IMG/VR virus record: IMGVR_UViG_3300017779_000067
Coordinates: 1-32,728 of that record
From: a virus
DNA: 32,728 nt
Strand: one strand, 5' to 3'
The position numbers and the translations under genes were made by a program. Below the pieces are notes generated by a model, which saw only the letters and a list, made by a program, of their open reading frames with translations, did no database searches and had not been told where the DNA came from. This document shows, in pieces, positions 20,184 to 28,060 of the stretch (position 1 is its first letter; every line of letters begins with the position of its first letter).

Positions 20184-20984
20184 CTATTTTAATATCTCAT
20201 CAATGAAACAATAGAACCCAGAATTGTGCATTCTAGTGTCATCACTTTGATTTGGATTTAAAACGCTACCAGGTTTGTTAGAAGAGCCAGTTCTTACCCT
20301 CCAACCCCATATTACATTGTGGCCTCCAGCATCTAAACTTGCTCTGTCTACTTTTTTATGACCCCAATGCATGGCTTGCTCACCATTGTCTGTGTAACCA
20401 ACACCATAAAAAGCATCTGAGTTATCACTGCCATGTGTAGTTCCAGTATCTATATCAAAGTAAACACCAGAAAAATCCGCACTACTACCATAAGACTTTG
20501 CCATCCAAGTAAGATATATACATGACGTTGCATCATCATGTACTTTTGTAAAACTGCCTGACCAAACATTTCCACTATCACTAACGCTGCTGTGTGAATA
20601 TCTAGTGTTGTTAAATATTGATGTTCTTTTTACAAAAGTTTGAGATACCGTAGCAAAATCAAATCCGTTTCCAGCTAAATTTGTACGCAGAAATTGTCCA
20701 GCACTGCCAAGAGATGTGCCTTGTAAATTACCAGAGGCATCGGATGTAACAACCTTATTATTACCAACAGCCAAGGCTACGCCTTTAGCTAAGAATTTCC
20801 AATAACTACCATTCTCCGTTCCAGAAGAAGATGGTGCCTGGTTTTGTGAAGCAGCCACTGCAATGTAAGTTGATACAACACCACTGTCAGTGTACTGCAC
20901 AAAGTCATCGATTGCATATGTAGTGCCTGATGCCCATACGCCTTTATTTACTAGCTTGATACGTCCAAGATTAATAGTTGCCAT
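20184..20984 (-). CDS. Receptor-binding/tail adhesin with shared N-terminal module
   Basis: The product (266 aa) has an N-terminal module (MATINLGRIKLVNKGVWASG, TTYAIDDFVQYTDSGVVSTY, then WKFLAKGVALAVGNNKVVTS) that is clearly paralogous to the start of the 422-aa adhesin at 21675-22943. G.W..GTTYxxxDxV resembles carbohydrate-binding module 5/12-type domains. The C-terminal half is different (about residues 115-266, VSQTFVKRTSIFNNTRYSHS on), with many aromatic and Asp residues. It is a likely host-range determinant, with its start coupled to the 109-aa gene (TAATG). Confidence 0.75.
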   Translation of the reverse strand: MATINLGRIKLVNKGVWASGTTYAIDDFVQYTDSGVVSTYIAVAASQNQAPSSSGTENGSYWKFLAKGVALAVGNNKVVTSDASGNLQGTSLGSAGQFLRTNLAGNGFDFATVSQTFVKRTSIFNNTRYSHSSVSDSGNVWSGSFTKVHDDATSCIYLTWMAKSYGSSADFSGVYFDIDTGTTHGSDNSDAFYGVGYTDNGEQAMHWGHKKVDRASLDAGGHNVIWGWRVRTGSSNKPGSVLNPNQSDDTRMHNSGFYCFIDEILK

Positions 20985-21313
20985 TATACTGTTACCTCCA
21001 AGTTTCCTGTTGTTGCATTGATAGAGAAAGTTAGGTTCCTACTAGCAAAGAAACTTTCATCAAATAGATCAGAGGCAGTGCCATCTGTATTTGTTATAGC
21101 AATATTGTCTGCTCCTCCGTTAGTTGTTGTCACCTGTAAATCTTCTGCCACTCCATCACTGTTAGTATCTACGAATTTAAAACCATAAAATTCACTTGTG
21201 CCTGCATCACCATAAACAAGATCATTACCAGCATCATTAACAACAATAGCTTTAGTCTGGTTGTTAGCCATGTCACTTACTATGTCTGCTATAATTCTTG
21301 CTTTAGTTGCCAT
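20984..21313 (-). CDS. Free-standing fibre-tip domain protein
   Basis: The product has 109 aa. Its C-terminal 70 residues (EFYGFKFVDTNSDGVAEDLQ, VTTTNGGADNIAITN..) are paralogous to the C-terminus of the 586-aa tail fibre (EVYGFVLSDSNSDNVADKLQ, ITTTNGGADNI..). The N-terminus (MATKARIIADIVSDMANNQT) is typical of fibre-linked proteins. A duplicated fibre tip, encoded as a separate polypeptide, could cap or swap at the fibre end. Confidence 0.7.
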   Translation of the reverse strand: MATKARIIADIVSDMANNQTKAIVVNDAGNDLVYGDAGTSEFYGFKFVDTNSDGVAEDLQVTTTNGGADNIAITNTDGTASDLFDESFFASRNLTFSINATTGNLEVTV

Positions 21314-21316
21314 AAT

Positions 21317-21664
21317 CTATTCCGCCTTTGGGTATTTATCTTTTACCGCTTTTAATGCTGCATAAAACTCACCTGTTTTATCTAGCTTGTTGTTATTAAT
21401 ATCATGCCACAAAGCATCTAGTTGCTGTTTGTAAACTGGATAAGAATGTTGCCTATCCCTTATGTGGCCTAGTTCTTTAGTTTTAGTATCACACATATTA
21501 CCTAGTTCAGTTAAGGTAAAAGGCCTATCTCTTTTATCACACCAATCAATATCGTTTTCTAAATCAACAACACCATTATCATTTCTCAATATTGAAAACT
21601 CAAACTGTGGGTCCATGTCTTTAGTCAGTTCATTGATGGCATCTTCTACAAATCTTTTTTTCAT
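21317..21664 (-). CDS. Small fibre-cluster protein with YPxYKQQLDALWHDI motif
   Basis: The product (115 aa) is charged and ends with YPVYKQQLDALWHDINNNKL, followed by TGEFYAALKAVKDKYPKAE. Many marine phages encode a protein with a YPxxxxQLDALWHD..... (F/W)Y..I..VK..YPK end beside fibre genes; it is often named tail-fibre or chaperone protein without proof. AGGAGG precedes the ATG. Confidence 0.65.
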   Translation of the reverse strand: MKKRFVEDAINELTKDMDPQFEFSILRNDNGVVDLENDIDWCDKRDRPFTLTELGNMCDTKTKELGHIRDRQHSYPVYKQQLDALWHDINNNKLDKTGEFYAALKAVKDKYPKAE

Positions 21665-21674
21665 ATCATCCCTC

Positions 21675-22943
21675 CTATAACTTTCTTATCTTGACGTAAC
21701 CCATACCTGAATTTCCACCAACCTGGTATCCGCCTGTGTTACTATTAAAGCCTCCAAGGTAACCAGAGCCTCCGCCACCAGCACCATTATCGGCTCCTCC
21801 GCCTCCGCCCCAGTAGCCTCCGCCTCCGCCACCAGCATCATTACTAGTGTAGGCGTTACCTCCTTGAGCCTGCGTTCCAGTAGAACCATGATCTGACGTA
21901 CCACCGCCAGATTGAGTTCCACCTCTTGATGTACTTGACTGTCCTTGGCCTCCTGATCCTACAGTTCCGCCCCCTTCACCGCCACCATACCAGCCAGTAT
22001 GTGAAGATCCTGATGTTGCTTCAATGTAACAGCCACCACCAGCACCAGCTACTGCCATTCTATCTGCTATAGCATCACTAAATGTTGCACCAGCAAAGTT
22101 ATTGCCATTTGCTAATCGTAGCCTTACGTCTGTAGATCCACCACCTGACCCAGCAAATTGACTAGATTGCCCACCTTTAGAACCACCGTATCCACCATAA
22201 CTAGTAGACGATGTGTTACTGTTACTAAACCTTGATGTATCGTAAGGGTTGGTTATAGGCGTTGCGCTAGATGTTGACTGTCCAATGTTACCCATTTGAC
22301 CAACACGAATATATAATTTATCACCAACAGCTAAAGTTTTTTGACCCCAAACAATTCCGCCATGACCGCCGCCACCGTTGCCGCCACCCATAGCCCCAGC
22401 TAATTCCATATAATAAGTTCCAGCTTCATACACAGTCCAAATTTGTGACCCTGCTCCATCAGTAGCTAGATTTCCAAATGATGCCCCTGATATTAAAGGC
22501 TGGTCTATATATCTAAGTGCTAGAGAATTTGCACTAGGGCCTGCTGGCCCATGCGCTCCTGCGTTATCAAAGAATAAATGTCCATCTGACAAGGCACTAA
22601 AACCAGAACCAAAACCTAGAGTATTAGTTCCTGTTACTTTTACCACTTGGTCTACTGACCCAATAGCTGTTCCTGTAAGATTACCACTTCCATCTGTTGT
22701 AACTATTTTATTATTACCTAGAGATAAAGAAACACCTCCAGCAAATTTACTCCAATGAGAAGAATTTACTGTTCCTCCAGATGATGGAGTTTGTCCAGCA
22801 GCTGGTGTTCCGTTTACATAAACGTATGAAGATAACTCACCGCTATCTGTAAATTGTACAACATCCCTTTCTTCGTATGTCGTGCCTGCTGCATAGGTTC
22901 CTTTATTTACAAAAGAAATTTTTCCTAAATCAACGGTTGCCAT
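21675..22943 (-). CDS. Glycine-rich tail adhesin (ALK/LTK-like Gly-rich domain)
   Basis: The product (422 aa) has an N-terminal attachment module (MATVDLGKISFVNKGTYAAG...) paralogous to the 266-aa adhesin. From about residue 165 there is a Gly-rich receptor-like domain: GTYYMELAGAMGGGNGGGGH, GGGSTDVRLRLA, then DRMAVAGAGGGC and long runs of Gly (DAGGGGGGYWGGGGGADNG). The order (GxY.....GA.GG....GG....STDVR....R..VAG.GGG) is the ALK/LTK-type Gly_rich pattern. In phages such poly-Gly adhesins bind receptors with variable loops between Gly strands. A candidate host-range protein. Confidence 0.8.
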   Translation of the reverse strand: MATVDLGKISFVNKGTYAAGTTYEERDVVQFTDSGELSSYVYVNGTPAAGQTPSSGGTVNSSHWSKFAGGVSLSLGNNKIVTTDGSGNLTGTAIGSVDQVVKVTGTNTLGFGSGFSALSDGHLFFDNAGAHGPAGPSANSLALRYIDQPLISGASFGNLATDGAGSQIWTVYEAGTYYMELAGAMGGGNGGGGHGGIVWGQKTLAVGDKLYIRVGQMGNIGQSTSSATPITNPYDTSRFSNSNTSSTSYGGYGGSKGGQSSQFAGSGGGSTDVRLRLANGNNFAGATFSDAIADRMAVAGAGGGCYIEATSGSSHTGWYGGGEGGGTVGSGGQGQSSTSRGGTQSGGGTSDHGSTGTQAQGGNAYTSNDAGGGGGGYWGGGGGADNGAGGGGSGYLGGFNSNTGGYQVGGNSGMGYVKIRKL

Positions 22944-22954
22944 CTGTTACCTCC

Positions 22955-24715
22955 TTATATCGTTGCTATCAAATGACCACTTGCATTAAGTGACCAGGTG
23001 AAACCTGTTGCTGCGTACACAACATCGCTAAATGTGTTATATGTACTGTTTGTTATATTATCTGCCCCACCGTTAGTTGTAGTGATTTGCAATTTATCTG
23101 CTACGTTATCACTATTACTATCTGATAGGACGAACCCATAAACTTCTGCGCTACTTGCTGCGCCTGGTTGAAATCTATTGTTAGCTGAAGAATAAATTAA
23201 TGCATCGCCATCGCTAACGCCTGACGTAACTACATCGTTTGCAGCAGAAATAGAAAAATTAGCCAGGGTAAATGTACCGTAAGCTATAATATCTACTCTA
23301 TCCGTACCACTAACACCTATAGCACTAGCAAAGACTACTGACGTACCATTAGTTACTGTCACGTCTACGCCATTTACCATCTTAATACCATTTAGGTACA
23401 CGTCCACAAAGCCTGCATCGTAAACTAACGTATTACTATTGGCATCAGATCCTGTAATTGTTGTGGTGCTGCTAGTTACAGCATACTGGAAGCGGTTTGC
23501 TGTGCCATTGATTGCGCTGGCAGCCGTAATAAAACCGCCTGAGGCGAAAACTTTAAGTGCTTGCTGACCAGATTGTGTATGAAAATATAGGTCACCAATT
23601 TGTAAGGCCGAACCGTCATTTCTATTAGCTGGTGCGGTTGCAAACCCACCAAGGTAAACATCCGCAAAATTTGTAATGTCTGTTACGTTGTTTGCAGCTG
23701 TTGTTATCTTAGCTGATATAGGTCCAAGCGCACTTATCTGTGTATTTAGACCAGCTACTGTTCCAATAGTGTTGGCTCCAGATAGATTAGCACCTACTGT
23801 GTTGACGTTTGCTAGGTTAGTAGCATTGCCACCAATAGTGTTAACATTGCCAATATTATTTCCTACATTATTAACATTAGTAATAGCAGCGGCTACTGTA
23901 TCTATTTCAGATACGGCTTCATTCAAATCATTAGCTACTGTTTCTACTTCAGATACAGCTTCGTTTAAATCATCAGCTACTTTAATAATATCGTTAATGT
24001 TTGTAGCACAGGTATTAACTGAATTTATGTTTGTGTTTACTGTACTAATTGCAGCTGCTGCATTTCCAACAGCCTGCACTTGAGTTCGTATTGCATTTAC
24101 ATTTTGAATAGCATCTGTTGCATCTGTGCCATCTTCTATGTCTGCCAAGGTAGCAATGTCAGCTGTTATAGCAACTAGGGTTGATACGTCAGCAATCTTA
24201 GGACCAGCTTCTGGGTTACCAGTTGTTGCATTAAAACCTAATACAGTTCCTAATCTGCTTGCCTTTACAGGCATAGTCATATCAATGTTGTCTGGGTCAC
24301 CTACTGGTGCTTTTATAGATCTATTTAATTCTTCTTTGTTATCACCAAGCTGCATAGTGATTGTATCAAAGTCAGCTTCTAGAGATGCCGCTGTAATATT
24401 ACCACCAGCTGTATAAACACTGGTTCTTGATTTAGGAACATCAGATTTAATAGCTACAGTTTGATTAGCAGTTGGTGTGTAGTTAGTAGGGCTAGTAATA
24501 AAAACAATTTTACCAGTGCCGTTTGTATTTAACCCAGCAGCGTTGTTACTATCTTTTATAGAGTAATGTACACTTTCTGTTTTCTGTACGTTATCTACAA
24601 ATACTTTAATGTCAGAGGTAGCGTTGACCTGGAAGCTAAAAGAAAACTCTGTTAGTGATCCATTAGCAACAGCTTGTACCTTCCTTGTATTACTGTTAAC
24701 ATCAAAATTAGCCAT
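22955..24715 (-). CDS. Tail fibre protein with T7 gp17-type N-domain
   Basis: The product (586 aa) begins MANFDVNSNTRKVQAVANGS and shows the T7-fibre attachment domain (strand-rich; DLNVAQIQT-like equivalent EADFDTITMQLGDNKEELNR near residues 110-130). A long trimeric-stalk region of heptad-like Asn/Val/Thr repeats (NVNTIGGNATNLANVNTVGA) follows, including a tandem 14-residue repeat, and then a beta-rich tip ending EVYGFVLSDSNSDNVADKLQ, which is shared with the 109-aa protein. It binds the tail by its N-terminus. A likely promoter precedes it. Confidence 0.85.
   Translation of the reverse strand: MANFDVNSNTRKVQAVANGSLTEFSFSFQVNATSDIKVFVDNVQKTESVHYSIKDSNNAAGLNTNGTGKIVFITSPTNYTPTANQTVAIKSDVPKSRTSVYTAGGNITAASLEADFDTITMQLGDNKEELNRSIKAPVGDPDNIDMTMPVKASRLGTVLGFNATTGNPEAGPKIADVSTLVAITADIATLADIEDGTDATDAIQNVNAIRTQVQAVGNAAAAISTVNTNINSVNTCATNINDIIKVADDLNEAVSEVETVANDLNEAVSEIDTVAAAITNVNNVGNNIGNVNTIGGNATNLANVNTVGANLSGANTIGTVAGLNTQISALGPISAKITTAANNVTDITNFADVYLGGFATAPANRNDGSALQIGDLYFHTQSGQQALKVFASGGFITAASAINGTANRFQYAVTSSTTTITGSDANSNTLVYDAGFVDVYLNGIKMVNGVDVTVTNGTSVVFASAIGVSGTDRVDIIAYGTFTLANFSISAANDVVTSGVSDGDALIYSSANNRFQPGAASSAEVYGFVLSDSNSDNVADKLQITTTNGGADNITNSTYNTFSDVVYAATGFTWSLNASGHLIATI
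23895..23978 (-). repeat. Two tandem 42-bp units in the fibre stalk
   Basis: Units 23895-23936 and 23937-23978 encode VANDLNEAVSEIDT and VADDLNEAVSEVET. Both are 14 residues, in frame. They lie in the coiled or beta-prism stalk, where repeat-number change would alter fibre length without breaking the frame. Confidence 0.75.
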
Positions 24716-24731
24716 AACATACCTCGCTTAA

Positions 24732-24760
24732 TGTATATACTAAATTGGATGTTTTGTCAT
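24732..24760 (-). promoter_or_regulatory. Possible promoter before the tail fibre gene
   Basis: On the minus strand ATGACA (24760-24755) and TATACA (24737-24732), 17 bp apart, each match the consensus at five of six positions. The 54-base gap after the 1096-aa gene is the largest in the fibre region. It could add fibre transcripts. No experimental support. Confidence 0.4.
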
Positions 24761-24769
24761 TAGAGAACA

Positions 24770-27700
24770 TCATTTACCTACCCCAAACAATTCCTTTATG
24801 TTCTGCTCTCGTGCTGCTTCTACTTCCCCTAACGATGGTTTTATTAACAATCTAGGGTTAGTTCCCATCTCTTGTTTGAAACTATCTCGCTGTTGTATCA
24901 ATGCAGCTAACTCAGGAAATTCATAAACCATTAAGTCTTTTGCATATGATTTATATTCGTTATCAATACCTTTTAGGATTTCGATACGATGCGCCCTGGA
25001 TGCTGGCTCTGTTACAGCACCTATAGTAGATGTACTTTGTATCATCATGTTTTTATATGCATCGTTATTTATAGTTTCTTTTAATGTTTCTACTACGTTT
25101 CTAGGCATTAGGCTTTCGCCACCACTATAAATATTTGTTTTAAAATATTCTTGAGCAAATGGTGATTTAGCAGGGTCATTGTACAGTTCTACATATCTTG
25201 CATACTGTTTAGCGTTTAGCCTTATCTGTGGCTCACCCATAGTCTGTGATAGATATGGGAAAGCAAAACTTAGAGTTTCTAACTCTTTATTAATTTTATT
25301 AGCACCAGGCTTAGTCATAATACGCCAAGGCTGTATTAGTTCCCAACCTGTACCTCTAGTTTGTGGAAGAGGCTCATTCCATCTGTTAGTCTTAACTGGT
25401 AGTTCGCTAGAGCATCCAGATGTTTTAGAACAGATACTATTTAACATTTCATAGTATGCTCTTGTAATAGGATACATTCCTGTAGGCCTATCCCAAAAAG
25501 GCATATCAATATCTTTATACTGGTCATCTGGTATTATGCTAGACCCATACTCACTACCCAAGGTCATGTCACCAAACTTAGCACCTTCACCGTATCCTGA
25601 TCTTTCAATGCTTCCTTTTATTTGAACACCACCAAGACCACCTGACATAACGTGTTCTTTAACAATACCGCCTGCCATAAATGTTTGTTTGGTTAATAAC
25701 TGTACTAGTCTTTCCATTTTACTTTCATGGCTTTCAAACTTAGATCCAGCCAGGTCAACCATTTCTCCTATAAACTGTGTCATAGGCAAAGCAGTAGCTG
25801 TGTATTTCATAGTAGCTGCACCGCCACCAATCATAATATCTAGTGCCGTATCATCATTATCTAAATTGTAAATTATATCTGTAGCATCAGCTGCCATAGC
25901 TAGTGTTCCAGCTACAGGGTCATATCTTGCATAGCTAATAAAATCCCATTTATTAGTTTCTGGGTTTCTTATACCTATAGAATAAGGTTCGTTGTTTTCT
26001 AACCACCTTCTACGCTGTTCTTTATCTCTTGGACCGTAACCATTTATTACAAAGTTTTCATCATAACCACCAGAGGCCACATACATTGTTGTTCCAAACA
26101 AGGCCATGCCTGTAGTCATACGAACCAAGGCTTCTTTCTTTTCCCTGGCGTTACCATTAATAATTTTATCCCTCATTACTGAAGGCATCATTAATGCTAA
26201 TGGTGTACGCTCTGATACTCTTCGTACAATTTGAGTTGGTGTTTTATAAAATGGAACCCAGATCTTAACGATTGGATTATTAAAGAAGCTACTAGCTGAA
26301 CCTAATGTGCCAGGTAGGTCATCCTGGAAAGTAATCATTCTAGCAAACTCTGAAGCCTCATCGAATGTACCTTGGCTGTTTTGTGTTTTTACATATGTAG
26401 CCTGGTATACTTTTTGTGCAGCAGCATTTATTTGTTCTATTGTTTTTCCGCTATCTTTCATAGATAGACATTTTGCTTTTGCAGCATCACTAGCTGCACC
26501 ATGTGCCAAGGCATCCATTTGCATACCTCTACCCATAGTTTTAAAAAATTCATCAATAGCTATCATAGGACGATAACCCATTGCTCTCATCATTATGCCG
26601 AAACCATCTATAGATAGAGCAGCTGCGCTTTCAATGTTTCCCCCTCCTTCGCCCATCAATCGGTTACGCAATCCAAATGCGTGTCTAGTGATTGACCTAC
26701 CACTTACATCTAACTTAGAAACATTTTCTGTCAGTGACTTTTCATGTACAAGTGCGTGTGACATAGCCATGAGTGCTTGAGGAAAATATGTAGCGTGTGC
26801 CTTAAGCATCTGCCAGCTTTCTCCAAACTCACCCATGAAGAACCGCTCTATCATTTGCAGTTCCATCATTACAGCTGTACCAGCTGCGTTGTATGCATGG
26901 GTAACACCAGACGATAACAATGCTGTCTGATATATTTCCATAATCATTCTTGGTGTCATCTTAGCTGTTTCTAAGAATGTGTTACGCAAGAATTTATTTC
27001 TAGTCTTATCGTTAGGTAAGTTTTTGTAGGCAACCAACATTGTCCTAACAACATCCTCACCACCATTTGCTTCTAGAAACTCATGTACATTTTTATCACT
27101 TATGTTTGCAGTAAAATCAGATACAGTATTAGTATCCATCCAGGACCGTAATGCGTTAATACGGCTTTTACCTGGTGATGCAATAATCTTATTTGATACT
27201 AATGCTCTACCAATATCTTCTTGTGCGCCTACTAATTGTATTTGAGCATATGCACTAATGTTTAATGCCTGTAGTGCCTGGGCCATGTCTACAGCTTCAC
27301 CAGACTTCTCATATTTCTTTAGAGATTTCTGTGCCATTATTTCAAATGACAGTACAGTACGTCTAGCTGCTAGTAGTTGGCTATCACTAAACAATCTATC
27401 ACCAGGCTTACGCTCTAGTAATTGCAACATAATATCTACTGAACCAATTTTATTAGCATCAGCTATAATTTGCTCAAAACCTCTTTCACCTTTTTGCAGT
27501 AAAGGTTTTCCATCTGGTCCTGTAGTTTTACTGTAATGCTCATACATTGCTGCAATCAGTTTCTTAAACTGAACGTCAGCTGTATCGCCTTCTAATTTGC
27601 TATCTATTTTATTTAAGTTAGGAAGAACAACATCAAAGTCTATGTCATCTCTTTTCATAAACTTTTTAACGTCATTAAGTTCTTCTAATGACATGGAACG

Positions 27701-28060
27701 TATTAAAACATTACCACTAGTATCAGTAGTTGATATAGGGTTCTCACCCTTAATATTAATTTTTTCTTTTGTTTTCTTTTGTGATGGGCTTCTTACTGCA
27801 TCACCACCACCCATGGTATTTGTCCAGGCATCAACAGCATCAGTTACAACACCAGTAATTTTTTTAGTAATATTTGCTTGAGCGTATTGTACTGGCTCCC
27901 CATCAGGGTATTCAGTCTGTACTGGATTTATAAACTCTTCATCTGCTATCTGGCCTGTGCCATCAATAACAGTTTCTGTAGGTACATCACCACCTTGAGG
28001 ATATTGTGGATCTACGACTACTGACGATTGTTTATCAATTTCGTCTTTAGGTATAGACAT
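24770..28060 (-). CDS. Large internal (ejected) virion protein, 1096 aa
   Basis: The product is the third big protein after gp14-like, in the gp15/gp16 place. It has an acidic disordered start (MSIPKDEIDKQSSVVVDPQY), a helical middle (TPRMIMEIYQTALLSSGVTH, MIERFFMGEFGESWQMLKAH, KTMGRGMQMDALAHG) and a hydrophobic part (TTGMALFGTTMYVASGGYDE). Such proteins are packaged in the capsid core and ejected to form the envelope channel. The middle resembles polyvalent-protein-associated domains (LPD38-like) of podovirus ejection proteins. No transglycosylase motif was seen. The TAATG overlap with the 880-aa gene supports coupling. Confidence 0.78.
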   Translation of the reverse strand: MSIPKDEIDKQSSVVVDPQYPQGGDVPTETVIDGTGQIADEEFINPVQTEYPDGEPVQYAQANITKKITGVVTDAVDAWTNTMGGGDAVRSPSQKKTKEKINIKGENPISTTDTSGNVLIRSMSLEELNDVKKFMKRDDIDFDVVLPNLNKIDSKLEGDTADVQFKKLIAAMYEHYSKTTGPDGKPLLQKGERGFEQIIADANKIGSVDIMLQLLERKPGDRLFSDSQLLAARRTVLSFEIMAQKSLKKYEKSGEAVDMAQALQALNISAYAQIQLVGAQEDIGRALVSNKIIASPGKSRINALRSWMDTNTVSDFTANISDKNVHEFLEANGGEDVVRTMLVAYKNLPNDKTRNKFLRNTFLETAKMTPRMIMEIYQTALLSSGVTHAYNAAGTAVMMELQMIERFFMGEFGESWQMLKAHATYFPQALMAMSHALVHEKSLTENVSKLDVSGRSITRHAFGLRNRLMGEGGGNIESAAALSIDGFGIMMRAMGYRPMIAIDEFFKTMGRGMQMDALAHGAASDAAKAKCLSMKDSGKTIEQINAAAQKVYQATYVKTQNSQGTFDEASEFARMITFQDDLPGTLGSASSFFNNPIVKIWVPFYKTPTQIVRRVSERTPLALMMPSVMRDKIINGNAREKKEALVRMTTGMALFGTTMYVASGGYDENFVINGYGPRDKEQRRRWLENNEPYSIGIRNPETNKWDFISYARYDPVAGTLAMAADATDIIYNLDNDDTALDIMIGGGAATMKYTATALPMTQFIGEMVDLAGSKFESHESKMERLVQLLTKQTFMAGGIVKEHVMSGGLGGVQIKGSIERSGYGEGAKFGDMTLGSEYGSSIIPDDQYKDIDMPFWDRPTGMYPITRAYYEMLNSICSKTSGCSSELPVKTNRWNEPLPQTRGTGWELIQPWRIMTKPGANKINKELETLSFAFPYLSQTMGEPQIRLNAKQYARYVELYNDPAKSPFAQEYFKTNIYSGGESLMPRNVVETLKETINNDAYKNMMIQSTSTIGAVTEPASRAHRIEILKGIDNEYKSYAKDLMVYEFPELAALIQQRDSFKQEMGTNPRLLIKPSLGEVEAAREQNIKELFGVGK

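Noticed and set aside
23676-24416. Long hydrophobic plus-strand frames opposite the tail fibre
   Set aside because: They mirror the Asn/Thr/Val repeat codons of the fibre and lack an SD; no supporting neighbours.
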